Shown in pieces: positions 45,033 through 55,300 of a stretch of 64,000 nt of DNA. Numbering within the stretch: the first letter of the stretch is position 1; each line of letters begins with the position of its first letter. Source of the stretch: Axinella damicornis (lineage: Eukaryota > Porifera > Demospongiae > Axinellida > Axinellidae). The DNA lies in NCBI GenBank assembly GCA_963931865.1, contig OZ007508.1:6903716-6967715 (forward strand). Direction: 5' to 3'. The position numbers and the translations under genes are program-made. The notes beneath the pieces were generated by a model. It ran no database searches and was not told the origin of the DNA. It saw nothing but the letters and a program-made list of their open reading frames with translations.

Positions 45033-45974
45033 GCATATATGTAAACAGTCAACAGAACTTGACTATCTTAACTTGGTTTCTCAAACATAATTATGGATAA
45101 TCCCACATCGGTGGATTCGGTGCCCAAAGGACCCTTTCTTGGGGAGACTTTTTCTTGGCGCATAACTAGATTCTCATAAGCAATACATTAATGTGTGAAA
45201 GTACCATAGTACCCACTATAATCCATGCACCATACATACAACTTAATTATCTATAGGCTTGCAATTAGGGAGTTCATTATGTGGTGCTACATGACATTGT
45301 ATACTTTCAGTAATCTCAGTACAATTAAGCTATAAGTCCTCCAGTATGGTAATTGTGAACCTTCATGTCAGTATAATGCATGTGTTGTGCCCTGTTGGGA
45401 TCTTCAGCATGTGTCCTGGTGGTGTACCTACTTTCTGAAGCCTCCAGTTCAGAAACAAAGTGGAACTTTCTAAAGAAGAAAAACTACAGAAAAACGTGGT
45501 TTCCTTCAATTCCAAGTTGTAATAAAGACGTTTCAAAATACTTGGCTTCGAAGACTGATTTCCTACGACATGAACAATGTCTGCAATGTCAGTTGTATCC
45601 ACACTGTCTTATGCTAAAGTATTTCCATCGATCTGCTTTTGCTGTGATAAGCCTCCTCCTCCTTATTCTCACGCACAGTTATATCAGTTCTATACTGGCA
45701 GCAGTATTTAACTTCACACAATCATGCAGACACACATTGTACATGCCTGTTTTGCTGAATTTGATGCATCCAACATTATTTTTGTGGTACACATGCACAT
45801 GCACTATTGTATGATATTTTGTAAGTTTTGTAGAAGTATATAGACCATTGGTCGTGCAGTGCCATGGAGCGCTGTTTACATACAAGTTAGTTATATATAC
45901 GTTTTGACCCCCTGCACGACCTATAGATCAGTTTATTGGTGTACTGTGTATTGTGACTACCAATGATAGTTGTT
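45033..45974. other. no gene recognised
   Basis: Frames on both strands are open for 80-144 codons (for example 45,380-45,814 plus and 45,602-45,363 minus). None shows a domain, splice signals or a conserved copy. It may be 3' flanking sequence of the minus-strand gene that ends at 45,975. Confidence 0.3.
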
Positions 45975-48723
45975 TTACAAAGTTGGCCTCTGCATGGGAA
46001 AGTATAACTGTGTGATAGTACGTGGGGAGCTAGGAATCGATCGTCCTTCCGATCGAGGAAGTCTCAACTGACAAGCCTGATCAATAATATAGGTGGTCTG
46101 TTCCTCCATGTCCCTGTACTGCAGCAGGAGATTAAATTTTAATGCTTGCACAGTACGGTTGATGGGAAGGTATCGTATGGCAAATCCATCCTCGAGATGG
46201 AGTTGAGTAGCAGACTGCATGTCTGTCCAATATATTCCAATAGCGGGCCTAACAGCTCGGTGATGAATATGTCATGCAACCTCTCTCTCAATCAGTAGGT
46301 CAAGGTTGAGCTCCAATGTGACCCAGAGTCCGGGAGTGTCACCTTTAGAATGTCTGCATGATAGATGTAGCTATGTAGGCTCTGAGTCTCCATGCATAGC
46401 TTTTAGTGATGTCTGGGCCTGAAGTAGCTAGCTATAGTGGCTGATATAGGAGGTATGCCTCTCCAAGCGCTCGGGGGGGTTGATGGTTCTTTTGGGGATG
46501 ACGTATTGTCTTCTGTCTAGTTCAACTTGACCATCTCACAACTAGAGACCCACCTTATAATTATAGCACACTTCAGTTCACCAAATTGGAGGCAATGCTG
46601 GTACAAATTATGCACGCTATGACACTGGTTTTGTAGTTCTGGCAACAGTTTGTCCTCTCTGTCTTGCAAGGTCACGGGCCCTCCTCTCACACTCATGACG
46701 ATAACGCTCCAACTCCTGCCAACAGAACAGTTGTGGATCATGTACATTAGTATACGTAGTAGCTATAGAGTCTATGATAAATGGTTTCAATGATGAGTAG
46801 AAGTGTGTGATTTGAATAGTTACATCCTGCCTGATGATTGGTCTCACATTACTATTGGTGTCAGGTACAATCTGGCACCAATGTGTGAGACCATTCATTG
46901 GCCAAGATATATATATCCCGTTACCTAGGCAACCCAATGTGCAGCCTACATATTGGATGGTGAACTTAAAACACTCATTAATATTATATAGTGTAGTCCT
47001 TACCTTATCTTTCTCTGCCCTCATGGCATCCACGGCTGGCTCCTGGTATTTAGGGTCTTTGCAAGGGTCGTCTGCTAGCTCCGGCTGTGTGGACACCTGC
47101 AGGTGTGCAAGCATTGCTGCACTAACTACTGCAATACCATGATACTCGGCTATACTAGAGGAGATGAAATAGCAAGTGTGCTAGAAGCCAACTACTACAA
47201 GCTAGGTGTATATACCAGCAGTAAATGAGATTCATGAGTCTATAAGGTTTAATTACGTTAAGTATTAACTTCCTGTTGGTGAAAGTAAGGCTTCCAGAAT
47301 CTTCCAACAGGGAAATTTCCAGAAGAAGCTCTGTAGGCTTCTGACAAGGAATCTTCCAGAAGGTTCTAGAACAGTCTCTGAACAAAAGGAATCTTCTGGA
47401 AGTCTGCTATGCTGGCTACATGCAGATTTACTACATGGCTACACAGTGCCACAGAATGTTCTGGAAACAGTCTTGAAGGGTATATAAAGCCACTCGGGTG
47501 GTACCAAAGACATCCAGCGACAGCAAGAGAGCAAGAAACTCAAGAACAAGAGAACAGAGAATCCTCAACTAGCTGAAGTGAAATTTGTTAGTGCTTCACA
47601 TCTACAGACCTCCAGCGACAATGGTGTTTCTAAAGGTGACAGATGGCTACGAGACCCGCCGATTCCAGGTCACATCGGAGCTCACGTTTGAGCAGTTGAG
47701 AGAGCGATTGATCAGGCTCTTCCCGAGCCTTGGGCAGGAGAAAGACCTCCTGCTGAAGTACAGGGACGCAGAGGGTGACCTCATCACACTCTCATCCAAC
47801 GAGGAGCTCCAGGAAGTTCTAGCTCACACTCCTGACGATGCAGTGTGGAAACTACACATCAAGAGCAACGTTCAGGAGCCCTCACTCTTCGACCATCTCT
47901 CTGAGCCATTCTGGAGACCATTTGGACTCTTCTCTTGGGGTGGTTTTGATCGAGAACTCAGAGAAGCAGAGGAATTGCTCAGGCAGAGAAGGAGACAGTG
48001 TGGAAGAGCCAGAACGGCTGCTCAAGAGCAGAAGAAAGCAACTGATTCCAGTAGAAAACACGGGACATCAGCAGAGCCGACTGAGGGGAGTACTCCCTCT
48101 AAATCCGTCCCAGATGATGAGACTGTGAAGTCCAAGACCTCAAGTGGGGGTGGTCGTGTGCACAAGCCCCAGTGGCACTGCAGGACCATCGGCTCATGGG
48201 AACCCAGGATCTACGAGGGGCTGTTTGGGCACAGGACTGTTGTTGGTCCAGTCGGGTACCACCTCTGGTGGGACAACTCAGACACAGAGAATAAGAGAGA
48301 GGATCCGAAGAAGGAAGCTGCTGTCCCAGAACAGACACAGTCAGAGTCCAGTGAGACTCAGCCGGAGTCCAGTGAGATTCAGCAGGACTCGGACGAGACA
48401 CAGACGAGTACAGCAGAGACTGCAGCTTCAGCACAGTGAACTGTGGACAATTCATAAGCTGTTGCATTTTTATCCCTTGATATGTATGTTATGTATGTAA
48501 CTATAGAAGAGTGAATCAAGTTTCTGCACTATTATCTTCAGACAAATTAGCAATACCTGTGGGAAGAAGCTGCAGTATAGGCTTGCTTCCAGAGCTCAAG
48601 TGCATGGGTTTCTAGGAGAAATGGAAATGAACAAACTGCAGCTCCCCAAAGAGAGTTGCTCAAACTGCATGCTGATTTTTGTGTCAACAGCTGCAGATGG
48701 GACACAAACTGATCTCTTAACCC
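45975..48723 (-). CDS. unrecognised multi-exon gene, 3' part (4 exons)
   Basis: Four minus-strand exons join in phase: 48,723-48,557, 47,154-47,004, 46,715-46,554 and 46,248-45,975 (stop TAA). Acceptors are GCGCAGCAG, CTCTAG, TTGGCAG and CTGTTAG; donors are GTATTG, GTAAGG and GTGGGT. Phases fit: AG+T gives Ser, then phase 0, then AG+G gives Arg. The protein is helical: LRDQFVSHLQLLTQ, HALELWKQAYTAAS, then IAEYHGIAVVSAAMLAHLQV, a charged AMRAEKDK-ELERYRHECERRARDLA stretch, LLPELQNQCHSVHNLYQHCL, and a last exon with IYWTDMQSATQLHLEDGFAI and LLLQYRDMEEQTTYIID. Exon 3 is one base too long: the frame must shift between ARDLARQ and EDKLLPEL (about 46,650), meaning an assembly error, a polymorphism or a disabling mutation. 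Earlier exons were not found. I do not recognise the family. The heat-shock PB1 gene sits in the first intron on the other strand. Confidence 0.5.
47292..47488 (+). promoter_or_regulatory. heat-shock promoter: HSE array and TATA box
   Basis: Five blocks of alternating GAA/TTC at strict 5-bp steps: 47,292-47,304 (TTCcaGAAtcTTC), 47,312-47,324 (GAAatTTCcaGAA), 47,349-47,371 (five units, GAAtcTTCcaGAAggTTC...), 47,389-47,401 (GAAtcTTCtgGAA) and 47,454-47,466 (GAAtgTTCtgGAA). That is 17 perfect pentamers. TATATAAA follows at 47,481-47,488, predicting a start near 47,511 and a ~110-nt A-rich leader. This is the arrangement HSF1 trimers bind in animal Hsp promoters. The array lies within an intron of the opposite-strand gene. 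Confidence 0.9.
47621..48439 (+). CDS. PB1-domain protein, heat-shock promoter, intronless
   Basis: 272 aa from ATG 47,621, the first ATG after the predicted start and preceded by GCGACA (A at -3 is C, G at -4; context is moderate). Residues about 2-81 form a PB1 domain. Basic face: Lys5 in strand 1 and Arg13-Arg14 before Phe15. Acidic OPCA motif: Y47-x-D49-x-E51-G52-D53-x-I55-T56-L57-S58-S59-x-E61-E62-L63. Having both faces allows head-to-tail polymerisation, as known for p62/SQSTM1, which the domain most resembles. There is no ZZ finger, LIR-like match that convinces, or UBA domain. After it come EPFWRPFGLFSWGGF, a helical EAEELLRQRRRQ, a conserved-looking aromatic patch (PQWHCRTIGSWEPRIY, VGYHLWWDN) and an acidic Ser/Glu/Gln tail with repeated SSETQ-like units ending TAETAASAQ. 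Lack of introns suits heat-shock induction, when splicing is impaired. Inferred role: a stress-induced scaffold for protein aggregates or selective autophagy; not proven. Confidence 0.85.
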   Translation: MVFLKVTDGYETRRFQVTSELTFEQLRERLIRLFPSLGQEKDLLLKYRDAEGDLITLSSNEELQEVLAHTPDDAVWKLHIKSNVQEPSLFDHLSEPFWRPFGLFSWGGFDRELREAEELLRQRRRQCGRARTAAQEQKKATDSSRKHGTSAEPTEGSTPSKSVPDDETVKSKTSSGGGRVHKPQWHCRTIGSWEPRIYEGLFGHRTVVGPVGYHLWWDNSDTENKREDPKKEAAVPEQTQSESSETQPESSEIQQDSDETQTSTAETAASAQ

Positions 48724-49174
48724 CTGCTGCGCACACACATACAGGGTACTAGGAATTAATACTCAACAACTCAGGACCATGCATGTAATTGACAGCCGGT
48801 ACCCACCCATAATTATATGGACGGTATCTGCAAGCTATATAGCATTGGATGGCAATCGAGCCACACCATTTATGGTGTGTTGTGCGTAGTCTGCACGTTA
48901 TTTATTGGTTATTTCCCTCCAGAGTCCACAATGCACCCTTGAAAAGACAATCAGGGATCAGACTGCTCAGCACAATGGTATGGTACACTATGCCAGGAGA
49001 CCCACTTTGTTTTCAGACCTTCAGCATGCACTCTCAAATAGCTACATTTATGACAAGCAGCTTATCACTATGCACGAATGGAAGTAATAACAGCAATATA
49101 TACACACAAAATAGCATCACACATAGATGTCATGCACTCTCTCTTACAAAACACATCATAATAATAGATACACT
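48724..49174. other. short gap between epsin and the downstream gene
   Basis: 450 bp separate the epsin stop from the first recognised exon of the next minus-strand gene. No 5' exon with an ATG was convincing, so the downstream gene's start is unresolved. Confidence 0.4.
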
Positions 49175-49290
49175 CTAGCTGAAGGGGTTAAAGAGCTGAT
49201 TGCTAGCGGGTAAGGGTTGTGTGTTCTGTGCAGGCACTGGTGAGGTCCTCCCTCCCCCAGCAACAGGGATGAGAGGAGTGGGAAGAAGGT
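49175..49290 (-). CDS. epsin last exon (NPF terminus)
   Basis: Acceptor CCCTTCAG, then AC completes the Asp codon begun by G in the previous exon. It encodes LLPTPLIPVAGGG, then NTQPLPASNQLFNPFS and TAG. 116 nt: 2 + 37 codons + stop. Confidence 0.8.
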
Positions 49291-52200
49291 CTGAAGGGAG
49301 AAATATGACTGTCTGCTCAATACAGCGGATTATGCAGTGTTGTTATAGTGATGAGTCAACAGACACCAAGTACATGTACATAACAACTAAGTGTAAGACT
49401 TTTTCGTTCAATTCTCTGAACATGTACACGTAGCACCAATACAGGAATTCAAGAACATCAGGAACAACAACAAAATGAACAATAACAAACAGGTACATGT
49501 AGCTTCGCTCGCTCATGGTACTTCCTCTTCATTCGCCCTCGTTTGCAGTCTGGCAACCGGTGCAGCTGCTCCACCCCTCTTCATGCAGCTGCTGCACCCC
49601 GATCGTGTCAGCCTCAGCTGGTGCTCCCAGGCTCTGATCGCATCTGCCTCAGCTGCTGCTCCCTGATCGCATCCACCTCAGCTGCTGCCCCCAGTCACGT
49701 ACGCTACAGCTGCTGTTTGGCCCAATCAAGTCCACTTTAGCTGCGGCTCCCTGATGGAATCCACTTCTGCTTTGCTCCGCGATCACATCCGCTTCAGCTG
49801 CTGCCCTCAGATCACATTCGCTTCACCTGCTGCTCCCAGATTGTGTCCACTTGCAACCTGGTTACAGCCCTTGCAATTGCCCATCGTTCTCACATAATCT
49901 TCGCAGAGTTCGAGGTTCGGAGGTAGTAGTAAAGCACAAAGGTTGTACATCACTATACTATAGTCAGTCCCATCCCTGACTCACGCACACTTCCATCATG
50001 CACAGAAACACACACACACACAAACACGGTTAAAATCTTATTGTATTGATGTGCCTCAGAATTCAATAACAACAGCAACAGGAACACAACATACCTGATG
50101 TGTTATATCCCTGGTTGGCAGATACCAACTGGTTCAGAGTTGGTGCTGGTGGTTTGTTAGCGTCGAACGGATTCTGCTGGTAGGAGCTAGTCATTGTTGA
50201 TGTGGTTCCAAAGGGATTAGCCGGTGAGGGGCCTCCAAATCCAGCTGGCTTGAGAGGTGGGAGGGGACCAAGGGAGTCCAGATCAACAAGGACAGCATTC
50301 TCGCCCAAAAACTGGTCTTCTATTCTGCCGGGCTATGTGTTGTGAGTGTGGATCAATGTGAGAATAAAATGTGTCAGGATGATTGGTGTGAGTGGAGGTG
50401 GGTTGTGAGTGGAGGTAGTTGTGAGTGGAGGTGGGTTGTGAGTGGAGGTGGTTGTGAGTGGAGGTGGGTTGTGAGTGGAGGTGGTTGTGAGTGGAGGTGG
50501 GTTGTGAGTGGAGGTGGTTGTGAGTGGAGGTGGGTTGTGAGTGGAGGTGGTTATGAGTGGAGGTGGTTGTGAGTGGAGGTGGGTTGTGAGTGGAGGTGGG
50601 TTGTGAGTGGAGGTGGGTTGTGAGTGGAGGTGGGTTGTGAGTGGAGGTGGTTGTGAGTGGAGGTGGGTTGTGAGTGGAGGTGGTTGTGAGTGGAGGTGGT
50701 TGTGAGTGGAGGTGGGTTGTGAGTGGAGTGGGTTGTGAGTGGAGGTGGGTTGTGAGTGGAGGTGGTTGTGAGTGGAGGTGGGTTGTGAGTGGAGGTGGTT
50801 ATGAGTGGAGGTGGTTGTGAGTGGAGGTGGGTTGTGGGTGGAAGTGCTGCACGCATTATCTTTTTTCACCCGAATCAGAGCATGCTTGGCTTACAAAGGA
50901 GCAAACGTACGGCAAAACTGCAAAGGTCTGGGAGCAATTTACGATGGAAGGCAGTCGCACATGCCGTGTCGGTAATGTAAAAAGCCTTTCACTTCCAGTC
51001 AATAAAATGTTATTCCATTTTTTAGTTGGCCACTCAATCATAAACAGCCTTTGGCTGCACGGGCAGATTCTCTCAAATGAATGTGATTGTAATTGTACGT
51101 GTGTATGAGTACCTTAGGTGAGGCAGACGGAGAGATCCTGAGAGGGGGGAGGGGCCCAAGGTCGGAAAGGTCAAAAGGATTGAGTGAGGTGGTGGGGAGG
51201 GGCTGCAAGGAAGAGGAGGTGGAGGATGTGGGGGGATAGGCAAGAGGATTGCTCCATGGGCTGTGTGTACAGTGATGTACGTGTGAGGGGAGAAAGAGGA
51301 TACAGGGGTAAGTACACACGTATAATCCAAAACAAAGACGCAAGGAATACTTGTCACATGAACAACATAAGGGATAAGGCGAGAACGCTGCCGAAGTCAT
51401 CATGTTACCATACAAGCAACTCATATGTCAAGATGCATAAATTTTCTACGTACAGTAGCGGTAAAAAACCCTATTCTCATTCTGTTTTTGTTCAATGTTC
51501 ATCTATGGTGCGAGCATCTTTGTTCTGTAAAACGCAATAGTTCCATACTACAGGTACAATCATGTATGCATACTACTGTTGCTGATTCAGAAATTATTGC
51601 CATCCTGAGTAAGTGGCTAATCGTCGACATCTACAAGTACGCTACAGACAAGGGACAAAGGTGAAACCAATTAGCTAAGGTTTTATATTTAAAAGCAGCG
51701 AAACCTTTCCAGAGATATGCTAGTTACCCCGTGCGCATGCGCAGCAAGGGGTAGAGTGATTGGTTTGTCTGTCAGTCTGTCCATAGATGTAGAGCGGTTT
51801 GAGCAGTGAAGGCCTTGTTGAAGGCTTATTTCAGGATAGAAGTGTCAGAATTCAGAAAATACAAGCATCTACGTAACTCACAGACCAGAGATCTACGCGA
51901 GAGGCCGAGAAAAGCTGCGTGAAAGTCGTGCTTCTAATTTATACAACTTGACCACACCCTATTTCTAACATTACTGCTACAACTTACGGTATCTCATTCT
52001 GCATATGCATGCTGATAATCGTGGCCCCATCGTGCATGCTGTATGAATAATCGGTGGTAGGCCTATTAAGCTTATAGCTGTCAAGTCAAAGTTGCGCACG
52101 GGGTACGTGCTCTGCTGAGCACCTCTAGTTCCAAGAGCTTTTGCTTGCTGGGCAGGATTTCAGCAGTGATGGATCACACGGCCACTCTATATGCAATTCT

Positions 52201-52339
52201 TACACCACGAAACGGGTTTGACCGCTACCGCTACTGTACCATACTTATCATACTGCATGCAGCCTTGAGAAACTCTGGTCTGACGATTATAGTTCCAGAG
52301 ATTTTACAGAATTCACTCACACACACGTGCATATATATG

Positions 52340-52397
<58 letters not shown>

Positions 52398-55300
52398 TGC
52401 ACACACACACATGCACACACACTCACTCCACTGCTGCTGGTTGTGCGGTGGTGGTTGTAGGAGCACTGGATAATCCTTCCCAAGGACTGTTGTGCGTGTG
52501 TGTGTGCATATTTGCCAACAAAACCCTCAAACCCTCACACACACAGACCTCCATACACACCATACACACACAAACACCTGTACACGTCACTGTTTCTCCT
52601 AAAAGCTCATAGGAATAGGGAGTACAGCCAAAAATTAGCCTTGTTCACAGGCCTGCCCAGTTCTTTCTGTTCTTCAGTTTGCGTTGACAATAATACCGGA
52701 TGCGGAAGAGCGGCAAAGAACGGGGAAAGCCTGGTATCATTCATCGGTCCTGAAGCAGTTCATCATCCAGTCGGCTCGGTTTGAATGCTCCGTGGCTAGT
52801 TGAGCCTCAGACAATCTACACAATTTCATCAGTCGGTTTTAAAACTTATTTGTGGTTAGGCCACACTCCTCCAACGTCCACCTGACATCAATCACATGAT
52901 GGCTAATACCAGGCCTTTCAATATTTTGCCGCTCTTCCGCATCCGTCAACGCAAACCGAAGAACAGAAACAAGGCTAGCCAAAAAATATGACAAGATAAA
53001 GAACTTAATGCATTCCAGTGACCATACTAGGCCAGGGAAGGGGGGGGGGGGGGGGGGGGGGGGGTGCATTGTGCACGCACACACACTCACTCCACAGCTG
53101 CTGGTGGTTCTGCGGTGGTAGTTGTAGGAGCATCGGAAAACCCTGCCCAAGGACTGTTGTGTGCGTGTGTTTGCAAATGAAACACTCAAACACGCACATG
53201 CAGACCTTCACGCACACCATGAACATACACACACACTACACTACACACACACACACACACACACACACACTACACACACACATACTACACACACACACAC
53301 ACACATACACTACACACACACATGCACATATGAGGGTCTGGGAATGAGACTAACATATACCGTAGTGTCCTGTTAATACGCCCCCCTATTTTGTACACTA
53401 CATCCAGCCCAAAGAGGGGAGGGGGCGTATTTTCGAGTACGCAATTAGTCTCGATACGCCCCCTCAAAAAGTTTCGTCACGTTTATGACACTGCCAAGGT
53501 TCATGTTCACAGTTACAAAAGTACAAACGGATCGCCAGTACTGTTCGTGGTCATCATGCGTGGTCTCCCTACATCGGCGAGAAGAGCTGCACTTCAACTC
53601 GAGGGCTATAACACTCACGACGACTTCCACGACTTCGCTGTAAGCCATCCTCAAGAACAGCAATGCTGTCGGTCATGAACCACGGAACATTTCCTGGTAT
53701 TTCCTACGGAAGAGTGGCAACGAGATGACTTGTACCGTCGGCATCAACGGTGACTACTCGATCTGGGAGACGCCGACCAGGGGGGCGTTATAACGAGTCA
53801 AACTACCCTGTGCAGGAACTTGGGCGAAAAAGAGGGGGAGGGCGTATTTTCGAAGGGGGCGTATTAGCAGGACACTACGGTACATGTACCCTACACAAAA
53901 CACACACCGAATGTAATACATGTAAAACCCATAATGGCAAAAACAGATTTCCCTGTGTATTACATGTAGCAAGTATCAATAACACAGCCCTGTACGTGCT
54001 TGCTCTGGGTCATTTGCTCGTCATCACAAGGCTGCTTTGCCTTGTCTGGGTAGTGATTCCAAAGAAGACAATTTCATAGTGACTGTAGTCCCCGTAAGAT
54101 CAATGAGCGCCATCAGAGCTAGCTACATGCAGCTACCTCGCTAGTGCTATAGATGCGCTGGTTGACTCGTTTAGGACACTGGACTCATAGTGCATGCAGG
54201 GTAAACCATTTCCCCACTTCCTTGTTTCCCATTTCCTATTTGCTGCTATTAACATTCACCAATAGAAGAGTATGGCTTAGTAACTTGCTGACATTACACT
54301 CCTGGTAGGGGAAAAATTGTGCGGCGTAATTAATTAATGTTTGACTATATACTTAGGAATGGCCCATGCAACCGTACAATTTTGGTGCTGAAAGTCACCT
54401 TGGTGGTGGAGATACACATGTACAAATGTATGAGCGCTTTTGTCTCGCCGTGGCCGCCATTGCTCGAGCGTTCACTCCGACTTTCGGTGGCAGTACCGTT
54501 CTTAGGAAAGGCACACAAAGATTCTGACCACATGGCCGTGATCGCTGTCGTTCACTGAAGCTTACATGCCAAAACTCTCCGCGCTGGCGAAGTTGTGAGC
54601 GCTGTAACAGTTTCTTGTCTTCTCCTTGGGCCGCCATTGCTGACTCAGCTCAATGAGGAAGTGGGCAGGCTACCTTGGACAAGAAGGCCTCAGATCACGA
54701 CTTCACAACGCTGACAGAGTCAGGGTACTACTCAAGGTACACTTACATGCAAGCAGCCATACACATTTGTACAGTAGCTTTCTATACTGCAAGTGATGAA
54801 GTTATATAGCTACGATCATGGGTTGTCAGAGTAGAGTACAACGTCCTGTTTTGTTTCATTACACCATTTTGTTTGTTGCAGTCCAAACACACACTATACA
54901 ATGTACACAGTATACATGTATATGTACAATGTATTGCACACACAGTGTACAATGTCATGTACAGTACATACACACAACAGCACACACACACACACATGCA
55001 CACAATGTAAATGTACATGTTGACCATGCACCCACTGTACACACACACAACATGTACGCAACAGCACACACACACACACACAGTGTACATGCACGCGACA
55101 ACACTGCTGCACACACACCATACACACACAGAAACATAGCATACAACTGCACAAGCACACAACCATGAACAGAAGTGGTCAATAACCATCCATTGCAGAA
55201 GAACAATCACTCTAGTGTGAATTGTTTCCGACAGCCCTCCCCCCCCCTCCCCCAAACTAAACTATGCTGCGGAATAAGATGGTCAGACTGTCCCAGCAAT

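Noticed and set aside
45380..45814. 144-aa plus-strand ORF with a hydrophobic stretch
   Set aside because: Starts without a good context, has no recognised domain, and lies just beyond the 3' end of a minus-strand gene; not enough support.
50333..50869. 178-aa Thr/His/Pro repeat ORF and its opposite-strand Trp/Gly partner
   Set aside because: Pure translation of the GGTTGTGAGTGGAGGTG minisatellite in an epsin intron; frames persist only because of the repeat period.
52145..53347. His/Thr-rich ORFs
   Set aside because: Produced by CA microsatellites flanking the epsin exons.
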